Source: Moringa oleifera (taxonomy: Eukaryota > Streptophyta > Magnoliopsida > Brassicales > Moringaceae). From it: a stretch of DNA of 64,000 bases. The stretch's first letter is position 1. Every line of letters begins with the position of its first letter. This document shows, in pieces, positions 49,165 through 59,385 of this stretch. A program made the position numbers and the translations under genes. The DNA lies in assembly GCA_021397835.1 (NCBI GenBank), contig JAJFZO010000230.1:4954001-5018000 (forward strand), given 5' to 3'. The notes beneath the pieces were generated by a model, which ran no database searches, was not told the origin of the DNA, and saw only the letters and a list, made by a program, of their open reading frames with translations.

Positions 49165-49700
49165 CCTTAGTCGTTAAACCCTCCTGGTTGATCTATTTGA
49201 CGTCATTTTCAATAAATGGTCTACTGTGGAGAAAATGGTGTGACCACCATACGGCATGCGCCCCATGTTCAATGCGCGGGCCCGCGGCTCACATGGTCGG
49301 GGATGGTTTAGCCGCAGTCGGCTGAGGCGTCGTGTTGTCTTGCAGAATTCCTTCCCTGATTGAAACCTTTTACCGACAATTGGCCCACTTCTTCAGAGTC
49401 AGTAGCGTGAACATATCTTCACCGAGGAGCATATCCAAGCCTCCGTTGTGCATTTGCCTGCCTATGTTCGGTTGATCTCGATAGCAATCAATTCGATCCT
49501 CAGGACATTTAGGGTTTCCCGTGGCGATTCATGCCATTTGACTCTTCGAAAAGGTCAATTGCGGCAGAAGTTTCAGCAGCATGAAAGCTTCTTGAACTGG
49601 TCAAGGTTTCTCAGTAGAGCAAATTTTAAGGTTGGCAGGATCTGTACGAGGAATCGAAAAGGGCAAAGGGCTGGTTAAAAAACCCTAATGAAGAAATCAG
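49165..49700. other. GC-rich non-coding island
   Basis: Contains the most GC-rich short segment of the window (GCGCGGGCCCGCGGCTC near 49275). A plus-strand frame at 49448-49678 has no domain. It resembles a promoter or exon remnant but nothing was identified. A poly-T run lies at 49703-49718. Confidence 0.35.
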
Positions 49701-49789
49701 GATTTTTTTTTTTTTTTGTGGGGTAATGCTGTTCAATGACCAGAGAACAAAAGTTTACTGGTGGACCACCATGGCATTCATTATTGTTT

Positions 49790-50320
49790 TCATTTTAGAT
49801 CAAAGACAAAAAATTATTTAAAATTTTAATTAGATTTTATATATTAAATTAAAACGTAATAGTTAAAAAATAATAAATTTAGTTTTAATTTATCAATTTA
49901 GATTAAATTAAAATTTATTTAAAAATAAATATTTAAATATTTAAATTAAAAATTTTAATTTAAAATTAATATTCAAACTATCCTTATAAAAACATTTAAA
50001 TTTTTTAAGCACTAAAAATATTTTTTTAAAAAATATATCACAAAATTAAAAAATTCATAAAAATAATTCATAGATTAAAAATTATTGAAAATCAAGGAAT
50101 CAACTTGAAAATTGTTTATTTTTGAAGTTTTTTAATGATAAAAATATTTTTAATTTTTTAGAGTTAATTGAGTCAAGATTTAATTTTAATCAAATGATTA
50201 GATCAAAGTTTGATTTCACTTTATAAATATTAAAGTTTGATTTAATTCACAAGTATAAGTTAAGATTTTAAATAATTTTTACCATAAATCAAATATAGAT
50301 GTTGTCTGTGAATTACAAGA
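49790..50320 (-). repeat. Copy of dispersed AT-rich repeat
   Basis: Minus-type copy: AATTTAAAATTAATATTCAA, CTATCCTTATAAAAACATTT and AAGCACTAAAAATATTTTTT in the family order, then a tail with TTAATTGAGTCAAGATTTAA. It ends about 430 bp upstream of the MAPKKK start. Confidence 0.45.
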
Positions 50321-50756
50321 AGAAGTATACTATGAATTTTCCGTCACTATTAATTATATATAAAAATTAATGAAATGATTATTAGATGATGTAAAATATT
50401 AAAATTGAATTATACGTAAAAATGGTAATTTAAAATGATTGAGTAATTTTTTAAATTTATTATAAAAAATAAATTTGCAATTCATTTTTTGTTATTCGAT
50501 TTTAAGATTATAAATAGAACCTATCAGTTATATATTATACAATCTCTTACATTTTAATTTACTGTGAAACAATCGTCGGGCATAGGAATAACCAAGCAAC
50601 CTTGTCAACGTCTTTATGACTCACAATACCATTTGGGTACGTAAAAGTTAATGCACAAACAATACCATAAATATCAAGATTGAGACCAGAAGACCCATAA
50701 CTCAGACATCTTCAAATCTCTGTTTCTCTAGCCTGAGATTCAAAGTCTATCGAGCA

Positions 50757-53537
50757 ATGCCACCTAAGTGGACAAGAAGCTGTTACAGCGATCGTGTAGA
50801 ACACAGCCATAGAAACAAGAAGACATCACTGAACAAAAGGAAAGTGAACAGCCTTGATGAGGTTACACTACTGCCTCACACTCATATGGGAAACAGACAG
50901 AGTCTCGAAGCTGCTTCTGTCTACTCCAAAGGGTCTTCTGTATTTTGGGATTCTGATTCAGAAATTGGAAGTAAGGCTGCGGAGAAGACGGCTTACCCTC
51001 TGCCTGAGCCGTTGGGTTCATGCAAGCCGTCAATGGAATTTGATGAAAGAGTAGCTGGTTTCTCAGCTGAAACATTCTCACTTTCTGGTCCAGCCTCATC
51101 TGAATCCTCTTCTAATGATAATGACGTTGGTTGTTCTGGGGATTCTGATTCTTTCAGGTATGTTTCTGCTTTCACTTTCTAGGCCTGCCACTTGTCCTGC
51201 ACCATAGTTTCATCTGTCAAGTATGTGTTTGGTGTTTGGTCTTGAAATAATTTTGGTTATCCATGTTTAAATTTACATCAGCACCATTATGGTCTTTGGC
51301 TCAAAATTTGGGGTCATTCTTCATGGCACTTTCCATTGTTGGAGCTAACATCACAATGAAGCATGCAATTATGGCAAGTGATCCTAAGCAGTATTCTTTC
51401 AAAATTGAAGTAAAGCTACATGGTGATTGCAGAACACTTGGAAAAACAAAGTGGAATGCATGGTTAAGAACTTCATGTCATGGACAACAGCAACTCTGGG
51501 AGGCTGGTTTGGAGTCCCCTGACAAGAAGCATCCATGTCACCCTCTACCCCTTCCTCCCTCTACTCCCACTGGACCTTCACAACACTCGAAATGGAAGAA
51601 GGGCAAGCTTCTAGGAAGAGGTGCATTTGGGCATGTTTATGCTGGATTCAATAGGTAATCTAACTTATCCTTCTTCTCATGCTTTAGCTACTGTTGGGTC
51701 TTTCTTATAAGTATTCTGCAAAAACAGCATGATTTTTTTTTTTGGCACATTAATGTTATAATTTGTGTTTTGACAGTGAAAATGGACAAATGTGTGCAAT
51801 AAAGGAAGTTGCAGTAACTTATGATGATCAGTCCTCAAAAGAATGCCTCAAGCAACTGAACCAGGTGCATGTTGCACTGCAATCAAAACAATATGCAGCC
51901 TTTTCCTGCTTCATAGAATGTAAACTGATATTCTGCTTTTATAACAGGAAATTGCATTACTTAGTGAACTATCACATCCCAACATTGTTCAATACTATGG
52001 AAGCAAGCTGGTAAGCCTGATATTCAAAATCCTTTTATAACAGGAAATTGCATTACTTAGTGAACTATCACAACACAACACTGTTCAATACTATGGAAGC
52101 AAAGCTGGTAAACCTGATATTCAAAATCCATTCCCAAAGTATCATTACTCACATGAAAATCGGCCTTACAAGTAATGCTAGATGTAGTTGCTTGAAGGGA
52201 TGCAATACGTGCATCCTTCACAGTGGAAACAAATTTTATGTGATAGTTAATAGGACTACCAAATAATGTTGATGGGTCTGCATCCCATATGAAACTACTT
52301 GCATAAGGTAATTAAGAAGCAAAAAGATTATCGAAGTCTCAAAAATTTTTAGGCGCACTTTTTCCATGAAAATCTCCACTAACCCTTAGGGATATGATTT
52401 AGAACTGATGTCACTTTCTTTTACTTAAACGATCCTGATTAATTGTTGCAGGAAGAAGACAGACTGTCAGTTTATCTGGAATATGTTTCGGGGGGTTCAA
52501 TCTACAAACTGCTAAGGGAATATGGTGCATTTGAGGAACCTGTCATTCAAAGTTACACCAGGCAGATTCTTTCTGGGCTAGCTTACTTACATGGAAGGAA
52601 CACAGTACACAGGTAATCTTGGTGTTCCAATTGTTTCAGCCGTTTGCTGAAACCAACTTGTTTATCCTATATAAATACATCAGGGAACTGAGTTGAAGTC
52701 TCTTCCATTCAGAGACATCAAAGGGGCAAACATACTGGTAGATCCCAATGGTGAAATTAAGCTTGCCGACTTTGGAATGGCTAAACATGTATGTCTCTTC
52801 TGAATTCCTTTCTCTATGACTTCCTTTCATATATATTATGTTTGTTCCCAGAGAATGATCTCTCATTTAATCTCCTAAAATCTAGATAACTACATGCTCC
52901 TCAGTGCTTTCTTTTAAGGGAAGTCCTTACTGGATGGCACCAGAGGTACCCTTTCAACTTCTCCATCTATGTTCTTTTGTTTGCATGTCCTCCTTATTTT
53001 TCATGTTTTCAAGTGGAATCTTTTACAGAAAATGATCCTAGAGTTATACCTGTAACCTGGCCAGGTCATTATGAATACTAGGGGGCATAGTTTAGCTGTT
53101 GATATCTGGAGCTTAGGCTGCACGGTTCTTGAGATGGCAACTTCAAAACCTCCATGGAGCCAGTATGAGGGGGTATGATACTGTATACGTGTACCTAATA
53201 TCTGTTCCAACATTAGTTAAATTTTTTCATTAACATGACCTATCTGTTTCCATTGGCTATTAATCAGGTAGCTGCCATGTTTAAGATAGCAAACAGCAAA
53301 GATTTTCCTGAGATTCCCATCCATCTTTCAGAGGATGCTCAGGATTTCATCAAACTTTGCCTGAACAGGAACCCATCTGGACGCCCTACTGCTGTTCAAC
53401 TGCTACAACACCCCTTTATCAAAGAGAAAAAAAAAGAGAACTTCTTAAGAGTGCTGTCTGCTGATGGGGCCTCCTCCACTCCAAGAGGAAGACGTGATAC
53501 GGCAAGGAGTTATCTTTTTATGACCTCCATGTTCTAA
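50757..53537 (+). CDS. MAPKKK3: MAPKKK of the MAPKKK3/YODA clade, short C-terminus
   Basis: Nine exons: 50757-51157, about 51282-51654, 51777-51864, 51948-52010, 52452-52612, 52713-52788, 52886-52945, 53065-53172, 53268-53537. The N-terminus (MPPKWTRSC..., a FWDSDSE block, a Ser-rich stretch) resembles Arabidopsis MAPKKK3. The kinase domain is intact: [102 protein letters not shown] and the RPTA..LL.HPF end. Such kinases phosphorylate MAPKKs in immunity and development. Oddities: exon 1 ends in phase 2 while the best exon 2 acceptor (CAG at 51281) needs phase 1, so that junction is unresolved. The tail stops 39 residues after HPF, much shorter than its relatives. Exon 4 is tandemly duplicated. 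A functional kinase is likely but not certain. Confidence 0.85.
51937..52129 (+). repeat. Tandem duplication including MAPKKK exon 4
   Basis: Two head-to-tail copies of about 96 bp, each with TTTTATAACAG acceptor, the exon GAAATTGCATTACTTAGTGA..., and a GTAA donor followed by CCTGATATTCAAAATCC. The first exon copy (51948-52010) is 63 nt and keeps the frame. The second (52044-52107) is 64 nt with an extra A and substitutions that change HPNIV to QHNTV. Inclusion of the second copy, alone or together with the first, would shift the frame. Confidence 0.9.
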
Positions 53538-54796
53538 CTTATTCACAGTAATTAGGATTACCATGGTTCAAGGATTCCACTGTTCTTGATACATAAAATG
53601 AGATCTGTGTTTAGAAGCTAGATTCTCATTTATTCTCTTTCACAACTTGTTGATTCTTTTGGCCATATAAAATTGTTTAGCAAGTTTACTGGAAATGAAA
53701 GGGAACGATAACCGAAGTTCAGCTTCCATGTATGAAGGAATAAGTTTTGTCTTTACACCACTGATTTTTGAGCAGATTGAATCTGTTAATTAGAAGCATA
53801 TAGTTTGCCTCCCCTCTCCCTTGGAACTTTTTGCTATATAAATTGCAGTCTTAGTTGTCAAGATAACTTGTCTCACAAATATTTTTGCTATATAAATTTT
53901 TTTGTCTCACAAATAACTTGTCTCACAAATATTTTTGCTATATAAATTTTTTTGTCTCACAAATAACTTGTCTCACAAATATTTAAAACATGCTTGCTGG
54001 ACATAACACATCCATAGATTATTCTTGTTTTAGAGGGGTGAAATATCAACAGCATCTTTCATCCAAATCAGGGTGCTCGAGTACAATCCAACAATGTAAA
54101 CGAGCCTGTTGAAGCTGTCTTTCGTTCTTCTTGTCAACCAAATGGTTTGGCAGTAGATCAGGCGGCTGTGGTCTTAATCCTCAGTCTCAGGGAACATTTC
54201 TACCAACACTACTGCTGAAATCACAAGAACTAACCTTGTGAAACATGTCAATTGAAAAATAAAAAAGAAAGTTGCAAACTATTCTAGTTCTCTAGCCAAG
54301 TTTCAGGATCACCATAAAAGGATAGGAAGTTCTTCCCATTAGGCACATTGAATTGTAGATGGATCATATTACTGATTAAGAGAACTAGAAGAAGGATGAA
54401 TGCAAGATCCCTCCTGCAGTGTCTCTCTGAAATTCATATGCAAAGGTAATGGTCTCAAAACAGTTTGATCAATTCACGTTCCTAAATTCAAACAACTTCA
54501 CAAATTATTCACTATACAATGCTGAGGGACAATCTAAAAGAAATTCCAGCTTTATTTGTCAGCCGTTAAATATTGCAAGAACTCAGGTTAAATACACATT
54601 CGGAGCAAAACTGTAGCTTATGCTATTTCCTAGGAAAACCAATTAGAAAGTACAAAACAACCGAAACATTGGAACACTCCATCAAATATTATTTAGTCCA
54701 ATTATCCATCACAAATGTGTATATCCACATCCTGCTGAAAACAGACAAGAAAAAACAAAGAAACTGAGATCTATATGCCAAAGTCTTCATGTCACC
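53538..54796. other. Convergent 3' region between MAPKKK and SBDS
   Basis: Mostly 3' untranslated and intergenic DNA. A frame at about 54070-54190 follows a possible TCATCCAAATCAG acceptor and might be a relic of a lost MAPKKK tail exon, but it shows no convincing homology. No other gene seen. Confidence 0.4.
53864..53991 (+). repeat. 50-bp tandem repeat downstream of MAPKKK
   Basis: About 2.5 copies of a 50-bp unit containing TAACTTGTCTCACAAATATT and GCTATATAAATTTTTTTG. Each unit also has an internal repeat of TGTCTCACAAA. Non-coding. Confidence 0.9.
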
Positions 54797-57700
54797 TCAA
54801 AATGAATAATCCTTCAAATCTGATCTGGAGTCGTAGATTTCCATGTCAGCCAAGCATTCTTCAGCGGTAAGAGGAGGAAGTTTCTGACTCTTGCGCTTTA
54901 TATTATGTTTGTGCCACTCAGTCTTACAGTGATCCCTGTACTGCTTGGAATCTCCCACAAAAGCATTGCATGTGCTGCACTTGTTTTGTTTTACCTCCCC
55001 CTCAACTTTACCATTTCCTGTAGAGATAGTCTGCTTTTCCATGTCCTTGCTCAGTTGAAACACAGAATCAGTAAGTTCCTTGTCTCCAGTCAACAGACTC
55101 TTGTTTTGGGCAATCTTCCTCAGTTGTACAGAATCAGCAGATTCATTGCTTAGATGTGATGACCTGTCCTCATAATCATCAAAATGATCAACATTGTCAT
55201 CTCCCTCTGCATGCACAGATACTGCAAGAATTTCCAACCTGCCCTGCAAATTCCTCACAAGGGCATCACAGTCCCGGAAAAATCCTGGCTCGAGTTCACA
55301 AGTCTGGAAATTTTTTTTTCAAAAAAAAAGTTAAAAACCACGGAGAAGAAAATCTGTAATCAGAGATCCACCTCAGGAGGTATTAACATCACAAACAAGC
55401 AAGTGAAGCAAATTATCAAATATTTGGGTAAAAGAGGATGCTTAACAATCACAAAACTTTCTCAATAGTGCTAGCATCACAACAAACAACTGAACAGTGT
55501 GCATCTCATCGACAATGGTGCAGTGTACATGTCTTATGTCCATGCCAGCTCACTATAAAATACAATAAAGGACGAAAGCTATAATGTGCTTGAAATGGTT
55601 CACACTCGACAGAATTAAGGTTCTCTATGTCCCAAGTTGGCTATGCCCAAAAGCAGGCAGAACAGAGGACTTGCTAAATAGCAAACAAACTGGCTCCAAT
55701 TCATGTTTTCTAAAATATTCCTCCTGCTCCACTACATCATGGTTATCTCTGATCAGCAAAAATCAAGACAAGAAATGGAACAATGATACAAATCAATCAA
55801 TCCCAGAACTTAGCAGAACTTTTCCTGAGCCTATACCTAAGGATTTGGTCTCCTAGAATGAACGGTTCATAGCTAAAGGACCAGTGTTTGCATATATAGA
55901 TATCTTGATTGAGCTACCATAAGAGCAAACAAAATAGGAGATTTAAGTTGAAGTGGGTACTAGAGTAGAAGTTAAGTCCTAAAAACTTTAGCTTGCAAAA
56001 GGAAAGTTTTAAGTAAACCTTGCGATAATGTTATTCTGAAAAAAAAAAAAAAAAACTTCAATGCATTACAAGGGCAGAAATAGGAGACATACAACAGATG
56101 GCTGAGCAGATTCATCTTTGGACACAATGCTAGGATTCCAGGCATTTAGCTTCTCCAAGAGAGATGAAAAGTTTTCCTTGGGAACAGTGAGTTTTAGTCT
56201 CATTGGTGACCGTTTTATTGGGAATTGCTTTTGAAGCTCACGGATGACTTCCAGTGCCTGCATAAAATATATAATTAGCCTGAGAACACAAAACCTGGAG
56301 CATATATCTCAAATCCATTTCTATGAGGCAGTAATATTCCAAAAAGACAATTGAAAATCGGAGATGACTTAATGGTTAACCTGTTTAATAATGATGCGAT
56401 TATGGATTTTGCTTCACAAGTGAACACCACAACTAACAACTCTAAGAAAATAGATTTAAATAAATATCAATTGTAGAAAATTTGGGAACCTGATGTTGTA
56501 TAGACAAAACCATCGTTGCATTCTAAACTTCAATAAAGAGAGCAGATATATTATCAAGGAAAATAGAAAGCATGGCCCATCAATAACATCAAATTCACTG
56601 AATTTGAGAAGCAATTTTAAGGGGCTATAACCTGCTTCTTTGAGCTGCTATGTGGATCAACAGCAAAATGAATCTCATGCATTAGTCGCTCAATCATGCT
56701 GATTGTGTAAGGTCGTTTTGTTTCAGGATTGATGGTCTTCTGCATAACGATAGTTGCAATATCCCTAAACTGACTCGAAAACTGTGATTCCCTCTCCTTT
56801 CCAGCAATTTGGAGCTCCCCTTGGCCTAAAATCTACCATCATGAAGTATGTAAGTGAAATAATGAGTACAAAATAAATGAAACTGACATAGAAGTTCTAG
56901 AAGGTTTGAATCACAGTAGACAAACCAGCAACAGGGACAACTGTTTTTGACTGACCTCCAAACATATTTGTGTGTGATCATCAGTACCAAAGGCTCTCAC
57001 CAAATCTCTTGTCTTGGAAAGAATTCCTTTTGAAACATTTGAATAGACAGTGTGTGATTGCAACACTTCATCCAGATCCTTTTCTCTGCATAAAGTTTTG
57101 TCCTAGTATCTTGTAAATTTTTATAATGTTAAAAGTGAAAAACAAATAGAAAGGAAGATTCAACCATAGTAAAAATTCTATCAAAGCAATGAAAGAAATC
57201 AAAATTGAGTAATGAGAAACAATGAGCTATGGGCACAAATGCAAACATGATGATTAGGCAAACAGACATGGTAACATCCATAGATTTAGATCAGGTAGCA
57301 TTTACATGAACAAGTTTCTCCATGTCTCCTATAAAAGATATGGACTAACTAATATGCTTGAGACAGCATCGTAGATATGAGGAAAGCACAGACAATGGTC
57401 CCCAATAACTATGTTAAACAAATAACAAACTATGTAACATAGATGATGCTGGTATCATCTGCACTGGTTAAATCCTGTAACAAATTAATGCAAGAAACTA
57501 GGAACTAGCGAAAACAAGGGACCAGCTACGCTGAGAATTTGAGCATATATTCAGACACGAAAAGCAATTATTGAAGCCATCTATGGAATTCCTTAGAATC
57601 TGAACATTAATTATCAATAAGAAAGTACAACCTACAGATATTATTGATCCAAACAAAAGGTTCCAGATTATGAACTATGACAGTGCTCAAATAACACTCA

Positions 57701-58454
57701 GCCAGTTGGTGCCACGCAGTTCTTGAAAACATAGACAACCAATAAAAAACTAAATGAGTCACAAACACAAACAAGAACATAGAGTGACTCTGGTGAGAAC
57801 CACTGATGCTGTAATAACTTAAAATGCGTTGAAGGATCATCTTAGTTTCTAGCCAAGAAAAGACATTATAATCACAGTTAATGTTACAATGGCAGAGAAT
57901 TATGATCAAGCTGCACATAAACCACTCATCAAAGTACATATATACATATTTATTATATACAACTAAAAACCGCACCAAGGAGGTGGCTACTGTGTACATG
58001 TATAATGAATTATGCTATCAAGAGGCAAGAATTTCCATAAATTCTACTAAATCTTCATTAGTTACAAAATCATCCCCCAACACCAAAAATTTCGAACTCT
58101 GAATCTATGCATTATACTAGTGTCAATATTAGCTTTAATCCTTCTATAAGAACACATAATTTTGCCTCAATCAATATACTAAAAACTAGAAGTGAAAATA
58201 AACCTATTAAGGCGAACATCAAATAACAGAACTTAGAGTCTAGGTAAAGCAACTATAGAGGTATATACATCAGCTAAGGAGGGAAAGAGAACGAAGGACT
58301 TGAGGATTTTTGTAGCTTACACGCCAGAACGCCAAGAGAGGACCTTGTTCTTGTAGCAGGCAATCTCGAAGCGAATCCCATGCTTTTTGAGACGAACCAC
58401 TGCTACGTTAGTAAGCCTCTTTTGGCCTATTGGCTGCACCAGCGTTTTCGACAT
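54797..58454 (-). CDS. SBDS: Ribosome maturation protein SBDS, plant type with C2H2 finger
   Basis: Five exons on minus: 58454-58321, 57085-56956, 56832-56632, 56257-56093, 55303-54797, joining to 378 aa. Residues 1 to about 95 are the FYSH domain ([56 protein letters not shown]). Domain II follows ([40 protein letters not shown]), then the ferredoxin-like domain III ([32 protein letters not shown]). After an acidic linker comes a C2H2 finger with Cys319, Cys322, His335 and His341, found in plant SBDS but absent in animal and yeast forms of about 250 aa. SBDS acts with the GTPase EFL1 to evict eIF6 from pre-60S subunits in the cytoplasm. All junctions are in phase; the first intron is 1.2 kb. 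Convergent with MAPKKK and divergent from the exonuclease gene. Very secure. Confidence 0.96.
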
Positions 58455-58619
58455 CTCTGTCTCTGTCTCACTCTCCCCGTATTCTTTTGCTCCCCTGTAC
58501 CTTCTCGATTAGCAACATAAGCGCAAGAAGAATTAGACCGTGTTTGGTTAATGAAGCAGAGGAGAAGACGCCACCTGCTTTTTGTGTTTATTTTTATTTT
58601 GTTTTTTTGTTTTTTTTTC

Positions 58620-59110
58620 AGTAAATATTTTTTACAATTTTAATTTTTTATTAAATTAAATTTTTGCTTTTAAATGTAAATTTAAATATTTTAATTTTAT
58701 TTTAACTAAATTTTATTAAAAAATCAAATATTTAAATTAAAAAATTTATAATAAATTTTGATTTGCGATTTTTTACATCTGTAAAAAAATATTCGAATTG
58801 TTATCATAAAAAAATTTAAAAATTTTTAAGTATTAAAAAATATATTTTTAAAGATATATTATATAAAATTTAAAAAATTTATAAAAAATCCTTGATTAGT
58901 TAAAACTTTTTAAATTTAAAAAATAAAATAGAAATAATTGTAAAGTTTATTTGTGGAGTTTTCAATCATTTTAATAATAAAAAATATTTTATAATATTTT
59001 TAATCAAAATTTAATTTAAATAAAATTAATATATTAAAATTTATTTAAAAATATTTTAAAAATTAAAATTTAATTTAAAAAATAAAATTTTAAAATTTTA
59101 AATAATATTT
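58620..59110 (-). repeat. Copy of dispersed AT-rich repeat between divergent genes
   Basis: Minus-type copy: TTTATAATAAATTTTGATTT, TTACATCTGTAAAAAAATAT, TCGAATTGTTATCATAAAAA and AAGTATTAAAAAATATATTT in order. It fills most of the 930-bp space between the SBDS and exonuclease start codons, so it may lie within or between their promoters. Confidence 0.45.
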
Positions 59111-59277
59111 ACTTTATTGTTATTATGATTATCATTATCTCAGAGCCCTTCTCCAATAAAACGCAACACACCGCTTTGCAGTTACTTCGCGACTCTGGAC
59201 CACGAAACGTATCCCTGTTCGTTTTGAACTCACTTAAGGAATGGCCCTTTCTTTCCGCTTGGAGAGAACCTAATACC

Positions 59278-59284
59278 TATAAAG
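59278..59284 (+). promoter_or_regulatory. TATA box of the SDN5-like gene
   Basis: TATAAAG about 108 nt upstream of the start codon, followed by a CT-rich leader (CTCCCTCTGCGTCTCTCTCT), which is the usual plant core-promoter arrangement. Confidence 0.6.
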
Positions 59285-59385
59285 CACTGCCCAGTTTCAA
59301 CTTCTCCCTCTGCGTCTCTCTCTCGCTCTTTCTGATTTGTTCACCTTAACAAGAAGAGAGACACAAAGAAGGTCGGATTATTGCG

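Noticed and set aside
55156..55468. Plus-strand frames opposite the last SBDS exon and intron
   Set aside because: Antisense shadows of SBDS coding sequence and adjacent intron.
57607..57999. 130-codon minus-strand frame in SBDS intron 1
   Set aside because: It lies wholly inside an intron, is hydrophobic and AT-driven, and shows no domain or splice context.
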